DNA from: Deltaproteobacteria bacterium
GTDB lineage: Bacteria > Desulfobacterota > BSN033 > UBA1163
Length of the DNA: 35,209 bases
NCBI GenBank assembly: GCA_016875255.1
Contig: VGRU01000008.1
Span: forward strand, 1-35,209
Direction of reading: 5' to 3'
Under the pieces are notes generated by a model. The model was not told the origin of the DNA, made no database searches, and saw nothing but the letters and a program-made list of their open reading frames with translations. Every line of letters starts with the position of its first letter. Positions within the stretch are counted from its first letter, which is position 1. Shown here piece after piece: positions 8,505 to 17,196 of this stretch. Both the position numbers and the translations under genes were made by a program.

Positions 8505-9131
8505 ATGGAAGCGATCGGCAGGAAGAAGAGGGAACACCTTGCCCATCGAGGAGAAATCCTTCGGGCGGCGGAAAAGGTCTTTGCCGCCAAGGGATTTTTC
8601 CAGGCCACTATGAGCGAAATTGCCCGGGCGGCGGAGTTTGGAACAGGAACCCTTTATAAATACTTCAAGTCGAAAGAGGACCTCTATTTCACCCTCATCG
8701 ATGAAAAAACGGACGAAATCAATCGTCTGGTCAAGGCCGAACTCTCCCGGAAAACTTCCGCCATTGAAAGGATCAAAAAAGTCCTGATCCTCGAGCTGGA
8801 ATTCATTGAACGGAACCGGGATTTTTTCAGAATCTATACCTCGGAGGGAAGCCGTTTCGAGTGGTCGGTCAAGGACGATTGCGGAAATAAGATTCACGAT
8901 AAGATGGTGGACTATATCCATCTTCTTGCCCAGGTTTTAAAGCAGGGGATGAATGCGGGTGAGTTAAAAGGCATGAACCCACTGGATTTAGCCCATGCCT
9001 TTGAAGGAATCGTCCATTCTTTTATCTTCGAATGGCTGATCAGTCCGGAATCGTATCCGCTCATTTCAAAGGTGGAGACCATTTTAGAGATCTTCTTAAA
9101 GGGAACCGAAAAGAGGGAAAGGAGGAAATAG
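8505..9131 (+). CDS. TetR/AcrR-family transcriptional regulator
   Basis: DNA-binding repressor of 208 residues. The N-terminal helix-turn-helix region at about 15-60 has the family pattern, with ILRAAEKVFAAKGF, then TMSEIARAA and GTGTLYKYFKSKEDL. The C-terminal part is the variable ligand-binding domain. An in-frame TTG at 8484 exists, but the ATG at 8505 has AGGAGA eight to thirteen bases upstream and is preferred. It is the first gene of an operon with tolC-like, adaptor and RND pump genes, only four bases before the next start, so it most likely controls that pump. The inducer is unknown. Confidence 0.9.
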   Translation: MEAIGRKKREHLAHRGEILRAAEKVFAAKGFFQATMSEIARAAEFGTGTLYKYFKSKEDLYFTLIDEKTDEINRLVKAELSRKTSAIERIKKVLILELEFIERNRDFFRIYTSEGSRFEWSVKDDCGNKIHDKMVDYIHLLAQVLKQGMNAGELKGMNPLDLAHAFEGIVHSFIFEWLISPESYPLISKVETILEIFLKGTEKRERRK

Positions 9132-9135
9132 GTCG

Positions 9136-10443
9136 ATGAGAACGAGATGGTCTGTCGGATTGGTTTTAGGAATTCTCCTCTCTGCAGGAGTGGTTTTAGC
9201 CCAGGAGTCCCAGAAGCCGCTGACCCTTGAGGAAAGCATCAAAATCGCTTTGGATCGTAATTTGAAACTCCATTCTTCGATGGAGGGCGTGGCGGGTTCC
9301 GAATTCAGAAAAAAGGCCGCCATGACTGATTTCTTTGCAAAATGGACAGGACAGTATGGTTACACTTATTATAACAGTCCAACGGTTGTAGGGTTTTTTG
9401 GAAGTGGTCTGAGTGGAACAGACCGGAATCTCTACAATTTAGGCACCACCGTTAGCCAGCCCCTTTTCGCGGGAGGCTCCATCCTCTCAAATTATCGAAA
9501 TGAGAAATTGGGAGTGGATATCTCCAAAACGGATGTGGAGACGGTCAAAAGGGACATTGTGCTTCAGGTGAGAGAAGGATACTTCAATATCTTGAGGGCT
9601 GAGAAATTTCTGGATGTGGCCCGCCAGACGGTCAAACAATTTACAGCCCAGTTGGAGGTAACCCGAGCTTTTTTTGAGGTGGGGATCGTTCCCAAGAATG
9701 ATGTCCTTCAGGCAGAGGTGAGGCTTGCCAATGCAAAACAGGGGCTGGTCAGGGCAGAAAATGACGTGGTTTTGGCCAAGGCTTCATTTAATTCATTGCT
9801 TCGCAATGAAATTAATACGCCTTTCCATATTATCGATATTCTCAGTTACGCGCCATTTAAACTTCCATTTGAAGAATCCCTCAAGGAGGCGTTTGAAAAG
9901 AGACCGGAGATAAAGGTGGCCGGATTGAAGATCGAACAGGCCAAGGAAGGGGTGAAGATTGCGAAGAGCGGATTCTTTCCCACTATTAATCTTTCGGGCA
10001 ATTATTCCCGATTTTCAGAGGAGCCTACGCTCATGGGCGATCTTCGAAGTGAGAGATGGACCATCCAGGGCATTGCAACGATTACCCTCGGGGATTGGGG
10101 AAAGACCGCGCATAAAGTTGGAGAGAGCAAGGTAAAGGTGACACAGGCCGAGGATGCAAAAGTTCAATTGGTCGAGGGGATCACCCTGGATGTTAAGAAT
10201 GGCCATCAGGTTATGCTGGTTGCTGAAAAAAATATCGGCGTGGCGGAAAAAGCAATTGAGCAGGCAGAAGAGAATTTGAGGATGAATGAGGAACGATATA
10301 AACATCAGGTGGCCACAGCCACCGATGTTCTCGATGCAGTCACTTTGTTGGCTCAGGCAAGGGTCAATTACTATGGAGCCTTAAGCGATTTTAATATCGC
10401 CAAAGCAAGACTGGAACGGGCCATGGGAAGGATGTATCCGTGA
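9136..10443 (+). CDS. TolC-family outer membrane efflux protein
   Basis: Outer membrane channel component of a tripartite efflux system, 435 residues. A clear signal peptide at 1-22 ends VVLA before QES. Two outer-membrane-efflux repeats follow (roughly 28-215 and 240-430), with long amphipathic helices such as LQAEVRLANAKQGL and the second-repeat NLRMNEERYKHQVATATDVL. The GAGGAAA ribosome binding site overlaps the end of the tetR gene, implying translational coupling. It works with the adaptor and pump encoded just downstream. Confidence 0.9.
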   Translation: MRTRWSVGLVLGILLSAGVVLAQESQKPLTLEESIKIALDRNLKLHSSMEGVAGSEFRKKAAMTDFFAKWTGQYGYTYYNSPTVVGFFGSGLSGTDRNLYNLGTTVSQPLFAGGSILSNYRNEKLGVDISKTDVETVKRDIVLQVREGYFNILRAEKFLDVARQTVKQFTAQLEVTRAFFEVGIVPKNDVLQAEVRLANAKQGLVRAENDVVLAKASFNSLLRNEINTPFHIIDILSYAPFKLPFEESLKEAFEKRPEIKVAGLKIEQAKEGVKIAKSGFFPTINLSGNYSRFSEEPTLMGDLRSERWTIQGIATITLGDWGKTAHKVGESKVKVTQAEDAKVQLVEGITLDVKNGHQVMLVAEKNIGVAEKAIEQAEENLRMNEERYKHQVATATDVLDAVTLLAQARVNYYGALSDFNIAKARLERAMGRMYP

Positions 10444-10522
10444 AACGGAAAGTGGATCGTGGAAAGTGGAAGGTGGTTGGTGAAATTAAGATAAGTTCCT
10501 TAATGAATGGAAGAGGATGAGG

Positions 10523-11620
10523 ATGAGATACTTTTTGACATTTACACTATTGATTACCTTGCTTGGGGGGTGCGGGTCGAAGGAGTCGGTGAGCCTTGAA
10601 AAACCTTTCAAGGCTCCGGCCCAAATCTCAGAGGAGAGACAGGTGGAGGTAGTCGAGGTTGTTCCGAGACCCATCTCTTACACCCTTTCAGCCGTGGGAA
10701 GCCTCAAGACTCCTGAACATGTGACGATCAGCCCTAAAAAGGCAGGGATTATTGAGAAGATTTTGGTCAGGGAAGGGGAAAGAGTTCGAAGAGGGCAGCT
10801 CCTGGTCCAACTGGATGAAGTCGATGCAAGGCTGCAGGTGGAAAGGGCGGAGGCGAGGGTCCAGGAGGCAGAAGCCTCTTTAGAGGCGCATCGAATCGTC
10901 CTGGTCCGCTACCAGAAACTTCTTGGGGGAAAGGTCATTCCCCAACAGACCTACGAGGATATCGCTCTGAAGGTCAAGCTGGATGAGGCCAGATTGTCCC
11001 TTACGAGAACCGAGTTGAGTCTGGCGAGGCAGAATCTTCAGGACCATCGAATCATCTCGCCGATTGATGGAATCATCAACCTCAAAATCGCCTCAATCGG
11101 CGAGCATGTGAACGTGGCGCCCAAAGATGAAATATTGACGATTGTTCAGATGGATCCGCTGGAGTTGGAATTTTATATCCCTGAAAACTGGGCAGGAAGA
11201 GTCCGTCAGGGAAGCCAGATTCAATTTTCAGTCAAGGCCTTCTCCGAAGAGAAGTATTCAGCCACCCTTCATTTTATCAGTCCGACGGCTGACCCGGCCA
11301 CCCGAAATGTGAAGATGAAAGCCATGGCTCCCAATCCCCATCATCGATTAAAACCAGGTTTTTTTGCCGAAGTCACCCTCCCGGGCGGAAGCAATCCCAA
11401 TGGCATTGCCGTCCCGGAATCAGCCCTTTTCAGCCAGGAGGGAAAGATGTTCGCTTTTGTGGTGAAGGAAGGGGTCGCCCTTCGGAGAGAAGTTGAAGCC
11501 GGAAGCCGGTTCGATGGAAAGGTGGAGGTTGTCAGAGGGATTCAAAAAGGAGAAAAGGTTGTCACCATCGGACACGAACAATTGACCGAAGGAATGAAAG
11601 TAAAAACAAGCAATAAATAA
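10523..11620 (+). CDS. RND efflux periplasmic adaptor, lipoprotein
   Basis: Membrane fusion protein of the HlyD/AcrA type, 365 residues. The lipoprotein signal has lipobox LGGC with Cys17, so it should be anchored in the inner membrane. The biotinyl-lipoyl-like domain includes ILVREGERVRRGQLLVQLDE, then comes an alpha-hairpin with heptad-like Ala/Glu/Leu pattern, then DHRIISPIDGIIN. The beta-barrel domain follows. An ATG at 10517 is also in frame, but AGAGG would touch it, so 10523 is preferred. It bridges the pump encoded next and the TolC-like protein encoded before. Confidence 0.9.
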   Translation: MRYFLTFTLLITLLGGCGSKESVSLEKPFKAPAQISEERQVEVVEVVPRPISYTLSAVGSLKTPEHVTISPKKAGIIEKILVREGERVRRGQLLVQLDEVDARLQVERAEARVQEAEASLEAHRIVLVRYQKLLGGKVIPQQTYEDIALKVKLDEARLSLTRTELSLARQNLQDHRIISPIDGIINLKIASIGEHVNVAPKDEILTIVQMDPLELEFYIPENWAGRVRQGSQIQFSVKAFSEEKYSATLHFISPTADPATRNVKMKAMAPNPHHRLKPGFFAEVTLPGGSNPNGIAVPESALFSQEGKMFAFVVKEGVALRREVEAGSRFDGKVEVVRGIQKGEKVVTIGHEQLTEGMKVKTSNK

Positions 11621-11747
11621 TGTCAAATGTCAAAACCCAAAGTTCAAACAAAGCCCAAAATTCAAACATCAAATGAATTCGAAATTCCGAATTTATTGAA
11701 ATTTGAGTTTTGAATTTGATTTGGCATTTGAACTTTGAAATTTGACA
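11621..11747. repeat. large imperfect inverted repeat between adaptor and pump genes
   Basis: It starts directly after the adaptor stop codon. The outer arms TGTCAAA (11621-11627) and TTTGACA (11741-11747) are perfect. The rest of each ~60-base arm is made of TTCAAA/TTTGAA-type words, with partial pairing down to GAATTCG/CGAATT near the centre. As RNA it would form one long AU-rich hairpin inside the operon. Confidence 0.7.
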
Positions 11748-11765
11748 TTCTCAATCGGAGTAACC

Positions 11766-14700
11766 ATGTTCCTTTCCGATACCTCTGTCCGGCGGCCTGT
11801 GGTTGCCACCATCATTACCATCGCCCTCGTCTTTTTTGGAATCCTCGGATACCAGCGCCTTGGCATCGACCTCTTTCCCCAGGTCGATTTTCCCTATGTC
11901 ACTGTCACCACCACACTATTCGGAGCCGCACCGGAAGTGATGGATACGGATGTGACCGATCCCATCGAAGAACAGGTCAACACCATCGAGGGCGTCAAAC
12001 ATATCACCTCCTCAAGCGGTTATGGGTTTTCGCAAGTGGTGATTGAATTCGAACTTTATCGCAATATCGATTCAGCGGTTCAGGATGTGAGGGCAAAGGT
12101 CGATCTGGCAAGAAGGAAATTGCCGACCGATATCGATTCGCCCATCATCGATAAATTCGACATCAATGCCATTCCCATTATCTGGCTATCCATGAAGGGC
12201 AACCTCTCCCTCCAGCGATTAGGGATGATTGCGGATGAGGTGTTGAGGCCCCAGTTAGAGTCGATCCAGGGAGTCGGGACGATCAACCTGGATGGTTATG
12301 CAAAGAGGGAAATCCGGGTCTGGCTTGACGGGAAGAGGCTGGAGGCCCACCGACTTACCTCAAATGATGTCGCAAAGGCCTTTCTGACGAAGAATGTGGA
12401 ACTGCCGGGCGGAATCATCGAAAGTGTGGACCGTGAATTTACCGTCCGAAATCTGGGTGAACTCCGCAATATCGAAGAGTTCAACAGTCTGGTCATCACC
12501 TATCAAAATGGGGCGCCCGTCCGTCTGAAGGATATCGGCTGGACCGAGGACAGCACGGAACCGGTCCGATCGATTGCCAGGTTTAACCGGGTCCCTGCGA
12601 TTGGGTTGAGCGTTGTCCCCCGTTCCGGAGCCAATGTGGTGGAGGTGGCCCGTACGGTCAAATCGAAACTCGTTGAGATGAATAAGACCCTTCCTCCGGG
12701 GGTCGAGGTCTCGGTCTCCTTTGACAGCTCTTTTTTCATCGAGGAGGCGATTTCCGATGTGGGCTATGATGTCTTCCTGGGAGGGATCCTGGCTGCGGGA
12801 GTGATGTTCTTCTTCCTTCTCAGCATCCGGAGCACAATCATCACGGCCCTTGCGATTCCCGCCTCCCTGATCACCAGTTTCGGCATCATGCATTTTATGG
12901 GGTTTACAAGAAACTATATGACGATGCTGGCCCTCTCGATGATGGTGGGGGTGGTCATCGATGATGCGATCATCGTCCTCGAAAATATCTACCGTCATAT
13001 GGAAGAGGGAAAGGATCCGATGACTGCGGCGAAGCAGGGGGCATCAGAGATTGCCTTTGCTGCCACGGCTGCGACCTTCTCGATTGCCGCCGTCTTCATC
13101 CCGGTAGCCTTCATGGGAGGAATCATTGGGCGGTTCTTTTACCAGTTCGGCGTCACGGTAGCCACCTCGGTCATCGCCTCACTGGTCATTGCGCTGATCC
13201 TGATCCCCATGCTCTGTTCACGGTTCCTGAAGGTGGAAAAGAAGAGAAGCAAACTCACTGATATTTTAGAACGAGGTTATGAGAGGCTTGAAGGCCGGTA
13301 TCGGAAGACCCTTGGTTTCTGCCTGAACCATCGATGGATCATTGTGGCTATGGCCACATTGATCTTTATCGGGAGCGTGGCCATTCTGATCAATCTGAAG
13401 AGTGAGTTCGTCCCCAAATCGGATGAAAGCCGTTTCCTCATCCATCTGGAGGCCCCTACAGGATCGACCCTCCATTACACGGACGCTAAGATGAGGAAAG
13501 TAGAGGAACTGGTCCTTAACCTGCCTGAAGTGAAAAATATTTTTTCAAACATCGGAGTCGGCGCCCGAAAAGAAGTGAACAAAGGGATATTGCTGATCGC
13601 CCTGAAAGATCGCGGGGAGAGAAAGCGCACACAGCATGAGGTCATGGCTGGCCTGAGACAGGAAGTTCGGGGAGTTCCAGGATGTAAAGTCTATATCGAA
13701 GACTTCGAGCCCGTTGCCGTGGGGGGAAGACGAGGGGCTCCGGTGCAGTTTGACATTAAAGGTCCGGATGTGAAGGAGCTGGAGGCGATATCCGGACGGA
13801 TTATGGCGGAGATGATGAGGCGTCCGGGGTTTGTGGATGTCGGCTCCGATCTCGAATTGACGAAGCCCGAAGTGAGGGTCTTTATCGACCGGAATAAGGC
13901 ATCCGATGCAGGCGTCGATGTTCGTGAAATATCTTCAGCCGTCCGGCAGATGATCGGGGGGCAGGAGGTCTCCAAGTTTAAGGATGCAGAGAGGGCCAAA
14001 CGCTATGATGTGAGAGTCAGGCTGATTAAGGATCAAAGGATGAGTCCTGAAGACATCGCACAGATCTCGATTCGTACTCCCAGAGGGGGGTTGATCAAAC
14101 TGGCCCAGGTCATCAGAGTGGAAGAGGGAATCGGTCCCAATCTGATCAACCGCAAGGACAGACAGAGAAGCGCCACGATTTATGCTGAAACTTCTGGCGG
14201 CAAGACTCTGGGTGACGCAATCGAAGAGATGGAAGATTTGGCTAAAAAAATGATCCCTTCAGGATATTCCCACAGTTTTTTTGGTCAGGCAGAGGCATTT
14301 AAAGAGTCTTTCCGCTATCTGATCGATGCCCTGATCCAGGCCATCATCATTATCTATATGGTTCTGGCGATTCAATTCAATAGCTTTCTCCATCCCCTCA
14401 CCGTGATGCTGGCCCTTCCCTTAAGCACGGCAGGAGCCTTTGGCGCTCTCTATCTGACCGGCGACACCATCTCCATCATCAGCATGATCGGCATGATCAC
14501 CCTGACGGCGCTGGTGGTCAAAAATTCGATCCTGTTAGTTGATTATACGAACAAATTGCGTGAAAATGGAATGGACAGGAATTCAGCCGTGCTTCAGGCA
14601 GCGCCTGTGAGGCTTCGGCCCATTCTGATGACAGCGGTGACGACGATGCTTGGAGTTCTTCCAGTAGCTCTCGGCTATAGCGCAGGAGGAGAGCTGAGGG

Positions 14701-14852
14701 CGGGAATGGGCCGGGCAACCTTTGGAGGGATGTTTGCCTCAACACTCCTCACCCTCTTCGTTGTGCCGGTGGCTTATACTCTTATGGATGACATACGATT
14801 ATTCGTGAGAAGGGTCTTTGGAATGGGGCGAGAGGGTGGGATTTCTACTTAG
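11766..14852 (+). CDS. RND-family efflux pump, inner membrane permease
   Basis: Proton-driven resistance-nodulation-division transporter of 1028 residues, the size of AcrB/MexB-type pumps. The start has GGAG six bases upstream of ATG at 11766. It begins FLSDTSVRRPVVATIITIAL, giving TM1 at about 10-30, and a large periplasmic loop follows. The proton-relay acids lie in GVVIDDAIIVLEN at about 399-400, and the partner lysine in LVVKNSILLVDY at about 919. The second periplasmic loop and last five membrane segments are complete. Substrates cannot be told from sequence; the divergent porter loops suggest an organic-compound or metabolite exporter rather than a CusA-type metal pump. Confidence 0.93.
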   Translation: MFLSDTSVRRPVVATIITIALVFFGILGYQRLGIDLFPQVDFPYVTVTTTLFGAAPEVMDTDVTDPIEEQVNTIEGVKHITSSSGYGFSQVVIEFELYRNIDSAVQDVRAKVDLARRKLPTDIDSPIIDKFDINAIPIIWLSMKGNLSLQRLGMIADEVLRPQLESIQGVGTINLDGYAKREIRVWLDGKRLEAHRLTSNDVAKAFLTKNVELPGGIIESVDREFTVRNLGELRNIEEFNSLVITYQNGAPVRLKDIGWTEDSTEPVRSIARFNRVPAIGLSVVPRSGANVVEVARTVKSKLVEMNKTLPPGVEVSVSFDSSFFIEEAISDVGYDVFLGGILAAGVMFFFLLSIRSTIITALAIPASLITSFGIMHFMGFTRNYMTMLALSMMVGVVIDDAIIVLENIYRHMEEGKDPMTAAKQGASEIAFAATAATFSIAAVFIPVAFMGGIIGRFFYQFGVTVATSVIASLVIALILIPMLCSRFLKVEKKRSKLTDILERGYERLEGRYRKTLGFCLNHRWIIVAMATLIFIGSVAILINLKSEFVPKSDESRFLIHLEAPTGSTLHYTDAKMRKVEELVLNLPEVKNIFSNIGVGARKEVNKGILLIALKDRGERKRTQHEVMAGLRQEVRGVPGCKVYIEDFEPVAVGGRRGAPVQFDIKGPDVKELEAISGRIMAEMMRRPGFVDVGSDLELTKPEVRVFIDRNKASDAGVDVREISSAVRQMIGGQEVSKFKDAERAKRYDVRVRLIKDQRMSPEDIAQISIRTPRGGLIKLAQVIRVEEGIGPNLINRKDRQRSATIYAETSGGKTLGDAIEEMEDLAKKMIPSGYSHSFFGQAEAFKESFRYLIDALIQAIIIIYMVLAIQFNSFLHPLTVMLALPLSTAGAFGALYLTGDTISIISMIGMITLTALVVKNSILLVDYTNKLRENGMDRNSAVLQAAPVRLRPILMTAVTTMLGVLPVALGYSAGGELRAGMGRATFGGMFASTLLTLFVVPVAYTLMDDIRLFVRRVFGMGREGGIST

Positions 14853-14882
14853 GCTTCAATGAGGCACAGAGATTGCATAATT

Positions 14883-14919
14883 ATCTATTAATAATCGAGG
14901 GCTTATTTAATTAATAGAT
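14883..14919. repeat. AT-rich inverted repeat after the RND gene
   Basis: ATCTATTAAT (14883-14892) and ATTAATAGAT (14910-14919) are perfectly complementary. There is no T-run after it, so it could be an operator or a weak terminator. The rest of 14853-15149 holds the promoter and paired hairpins listed separately; I see no gene in it. Confidence 0.5.
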
Positions 14920-14973
14920 CATATATATCAACAAGTTGAATCATTTTTGGAGAAATTGAACCCCAAGTGCTTA

Positions 14974-15002
14974 TTGACAGAACGGGCAGGTTCTGGTAAA
15001 TT
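14974..15002 (+). promoter_or_regulatory. promoter for the lytic transglycosylase gene
   Basis: TTGACA (14974-14979), 17 bases, then TAAATT (14997-15002). The coding start is about 150 bases downstream, leaving a leader with two hairpins. Confidence 0.5.
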
Positions 15003-15026
15003 TTTAATCAACCCTTCGGCTTGAGA

Positions 15027-15067
15027 CCTCGACGAGATCAGGTCGAGGGCTCAGGGTTGACCCTGAG
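15027..15067. repeat. two adjacent GC-rich hairpins in the leader
   Basis: CCTCGAC (15027-15033) pairs with GTCGAGG (15042-15048). Immediately after, CTCAGGGT (15050-15057) pairs with ACCCTGAG (15060-15067) around TG. Both stems are perfect. They lie in the untranslated leader of the next gene and look like an extragenic palindromic repeat unit. Confidence 0.65.
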
Positions 15068-15149
15068 CGGCACCTCTCTACCCCCGCCTTTAAAAACCGA
15101 TATGGGGCCGTTGAACGGGTCAAATTTTGTACATTGGGGATTAAATTCT

Positions 15150-15746
15150 GTGAAATTGATTGTCGCCGTTATTTTAATCATTCATCTGATTCTGGTCGCT
15201 GGGCCTTCTCATGCTGGAATCTACCGCTGGGTAGATGAGAATGGAGTGATCCATTTTACAAACTGTCCGAGGGACGCCAAGTTTAAACTTTACATCAGAG
15301 AGAGCAGGGATGACGTGGGAGGCGAGGAGAACCATTCCAATAAAGCCCCCATCAGGGATCAGAGCCAATTTGATACGCTGATCGAGGAATTTTCCAGGAA
15401 ACATAATGTCGATTTCGCCCTGGTCAAGGCGATGATCAGAGTCGAATCAGGATTTAACCCCCTGGCTGTCTCTAAAAAAGGGGCCAAAGGGTTGATGCAA
15501 TTGATGCCGGAGACCGCCCAGCGGATGAATGTTGTTAATGTCTTCAACCCGAGAGAGAACATCGATGGCGGGGTTCGCTATTTCAGACATCTTCTCTCTC
15601 TCTTTAACAATGATCTCCGCCTCTCGCTTGCCGCCTACAATGCAGGCGAAAATATTGTTTCTGAATTACGATCCATCCCGCCTTATCGAGAGACAATTGA
15701 TTATGTGCGGAAAGTATTGAACCATTACCAATCCTACAAACCCTGA
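15150..15746 (+). CDS. lytic transglycosylase, SLT domain with N-terminal DUF4124
   Basis: Exported murein lytic transglycosylase that cleaves the N-acetylmuramyl linkage of peptidoglycan. With the GTG at 15150 it has 198 residues. A signal peptide at about 1-22 ends SHA, a DUF4124 segment follows with GIYRWVDENGVIHFTNCP, and then an SLT domain. The catalytic Glu lies in RVESGFNP, with downstream AKGLMQLMPETA and LSLAAYNAGE motifs. An open frame extends back to 15021, but that part reads through the leader hairpins and lacks a ribosome binding site. GGGGA at 15136-15140 fits the GTG start. It may be transcribed with pgsA, 16 bases on. Confidence 0.88.
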   Translation: MKLIVAVILIIHLILVAGPSHAGIYRWVDENGVIHFTNCPRDAKFKLYIRESRDDVGGEENHSNKAPIRDQSQFDTLIEEFSRKHNVDFALVKAMIRVESGFNPLAVSKKGAKGLMQLMPETAQRMNVVNVFNPRENIDGGVRYFRHLLSLFNNDLRLSLAAYNAGENIVSELRSIPPYRETIDYVRKVLNHYQSYKP

Positions 15747-15762
15747 TCGAAAGCCTTTTTCA

Positions 15763-16326
15763 ATGGGGAAAATGAGTTACCAGCAAATATTAAGCCTCCC
15801 GAACGGGGTGACGGCCATCCGGATTGTGGCTATTCCCATTATCCTCCTGCTCCTCTTTAGCGCCGGAAAAGCATATCAGGTCATTACAGCCATTGCCTTT
15901 CTCCTGGTGGCATTCACCGATATGCTGGATGGCTACTTTGCCCGGCGACAAAAGATGGTGACGACCCTGGGGAAATTTTTGGACCCCCTTGCCGACAAAC
16001 TCCTCATCGTCACAGCCCTGATCGCCCTTATCTCAGCGAGAGGAATTCCCCTCTGGATGGTGATCGTCATCGTCGGAAGGGAGATTGCAGTGACCGGGCT
16101 GAGAGGGATCGCCATGTCTGAGGGAATCGTCATTTCATCAAGCATGATGGGGAAGTATAAGACAGCCTTTGAAATGACCTCCATCTTCTTTCTGATTTTA
16201 GATGGTCCCTTCCTATCGATTAACTTCCACCTGATCGGGATGGCCCTTCTCTGGGTCGCTCTGTTCCTGGCCATCTTCTCAGGATTTGATTATTTCAGAA
16301 AGTTTTTAAAAACCATCATCATTTAG
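15763..16326 (+). CDS. pgsA: CDP-diacylglycerol-glycerol-3-phosphate 3-phosphatidyltransferase
   Basis: Integral membrane enzyme that makes phosphatidylglycerol phosphate from CDP-diacylglycerol and glycerol 3-phosphate. It has 187 residues and about five to six hydrophobic segments. The CDP-alcohol phosphatidyltransferase signature DGx2ARx8Gx3Dx3D is complete, running from DGYFAR to GKFLDPLAD. The N terminus LPNGVTAIRI is typical of PgsA. An ATG at 15772 is an alternative start; neither has a strong ribosome binding site. It follows the lytic transglycosylase gene closely. Confidence 0.92.
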   Translation: MGKMSYQQILSLPNGVTAIRIVAIPIILLLLFSAGKAYQVITAIAFLLVAFTDMLDGYFARRQKMVTTLGKFLDPLADKLLIVTALIALISARGIPLWMVIVIVGREIAVTGLRGIAMSEGIVISSSMMGKYKTAFEMTSIFFLILDGPFLSINFHLIGMALLWVALFLAIFSGFDYFRKFLKTIII

Positions 16327-16344
16327 ATTTCATTTTGGTTTTTT

Positions 16345-16375
16345 ACTCCGAACTCCGAACTCCCCACTCCGAACT
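16345..16375 (+). repeat. ACTCCGA tandem repeat
   Basis: ACTCCGA occurs twice in tandem, then ACTCCCC and ACTCCGA again, between pgsA and the tRNA pair. It is a short low-complexity repeat of unknown role. Confidence 0.55.
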
Positions 16376-16387
16376 ATCTTTCTCCTC

Positions 16388-16416
16388 TTGACTTTGAATC
16401 CTAAATCTTTTAATTT
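16388..16416 (+). promoter_or_regulatory. promoter of the tRNA-Gly/tRNA-Cys unit
   Basis: TTGACT (16388-16393), 17 bases, then TAATTT (16411-16416). The first tRNA begins 15 bases after the -10, as expected for a tRNA transcription unit. Confidence 0.6.
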
Positions 16417-16430
16417 TTACATCAGAAAAT

Positions 16431-16505
<75 letters not shown>

Positions 16506-16507
16506 GA

Positions 16508-16581
16508 GGCGGCATAGCCAAGTGGTAAGGCGACGGTCTGCAAAATCGTTATCACCGGTTCAAATCCGGTTGCCGCCTCCA
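16508..16581 (+). tRNA. tRNA-Cys (anticodon GCA)
   Basis: Acceptor GGCGGCA (16508-16514) pairs with TGCCGCC (16571-16577), and the CCA is encoded. The anticodon loop CTGCAAA gives GCA. The T arm is CCGGTTCAAATCCGG. It lies two bases after tRNA-Gly, so the two are co-transcribed. Confidence 0.96.
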
Positions 16582-16590
16582 AGAAAAAAT

Positions 16591-16638
16591 AAAGGGTTAC
16601 AAGAAGCATCCATTCCTTGTAACCCTTTCTTATTTTAT
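16591..16638 (+). terminator. Rho-independent terminator of the tRNA unit
   Basis: AAAGGGTTACAAG (16591-16603) and CTTGTAACCCTTT (16616-16628) form a perfect 13-bp stem with a 12-base loop, followed by a T-rich tail. Confidence 0.85.
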
Positions 16639-16657
16639 AGCAATGTTAATATTTAGA

Positions 16658-16786
16658 GTCTGTTTATAAACTAATGTTTTCAAAAAAGGTTGTCATTCCG
16701 GCGAAAGCCGGAATCCAGTAATTTCAAAACCTTCTGGATGCCGGATCATGTCCGGCATGACGGAAAAAGTGCATTTATAAACAGAC
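16658..16786. repeat. dispersed CCGGAATGAC-family repeat with terminal inverted repeats (copy 1)
   Basis: GTCTGTTTATAAA (16658-16670) and TTTATAAACAGAC (16774-16786) are perfect terminal inverted repeats. The core from 16691 has TGTCATTCCGGCGAAAGCC and ends CCGGCATGACGG. It contains two stem-loops, CCGGC/GCCGG and CCGGA/TCCGG. Other copies are at 24944-25027, 28191-28268 and 29245-29306. It may be a non-autonomous mobile element. Confidence 0.7.
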
Positions 16787-17109
16787 ACTATTTATACGCA
16801 GGACCATCTTTTAGAGTTGCTACTATGTTGCGAAGCTAAGTCCATCGATTCATAAATTCGGTAACGTATTTATTTACTCAGGACTTAGTGCTGAGTCAGC
16901 AATGATTGCAATTCGCAGCATGAGGATACGTGATCGTATTTGCGAATCGAAGCACTAAGCTGAAGCTTCAGCCTGGAAGGATATGGATGGGGTAGTTTCG
17001 TCGAAGCTGTGAAGATGCCCCGTGCGAGAGGGCAGGGAGATTTACTATTTCATCATAAACATTTAATTATCAAATGGTTAGCCTTATTTCAGCTTTTTTT
17101 ATTTTTTTC
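16787..17109. other. unexplained structured stretch without a clear gene
   Basis: No convincing reading frame. A three-tier hairpin is visible: CTTAGTGCT (16884-16892) with AGCACTAAG (16951-16959), ATTCGCA (16911-16917) with TGCGAAT (16941-16947), and ATACG (16926-16930) with CGTAT (16935-16939). GGACTTAG (16881-16888) can instead pair with CTAAGTCC (16836-16843), so the two folds exclude each other. CGAAGC occurs three times (16831, 16948, 17002), and TGCCC (17016-17020) pairs with GGGCA (17030-17034). It could be a structured RNA, a riboswitch-like leader, or the worn end of a transposon. Confidence 0.4.
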
Positions 17110-17138
17110 TTGACAGGTTTTTAATATCTCCTTATAAT
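17110..17138 (+). promoter_or_regulatory. perfect consensus sigma70 promoter (P1)
   Basis: TTGACA (17110-17115), exactly 17 bases, then TATAAT (17133-17138). Both boxes match the consensus fully, which is rare and predicts strong transcription toward the DUF2080 gene. Confidence 0.8.
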
Positions 17139-17196
17139 TATATTATAGCTATTTTATAAGTAACAAATAATTATTTATCCCTTGTGGATTTTTTTC

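Noticed and set aside
12360..12998. 212-codon minus-strand reading frame
   Set aside because: It lies entirely opposite the RND pump gene, has low-complexity His/Asp-rich composition, and shows no family motif.
15021..15149. N-terminal extension of the lytic transglycosylase
   Set aside because: The extension is the translation of two GC-rich extragenic hairpins and precedes an obvious signal peptide that should be at the N terminus.
16508..16581. tRNA-Cys 3' end as a phage or island attachment site
   Set aside because: No second copy of the tRNA 3' end and no integrase gene were found in the window.
16981..17045. group II intron 5' end (GTGCGAG at 17022)
   Set aside because: The GTGCG word alone is weak; no domain V hairpin or reverse transcriptase fragment was seen.
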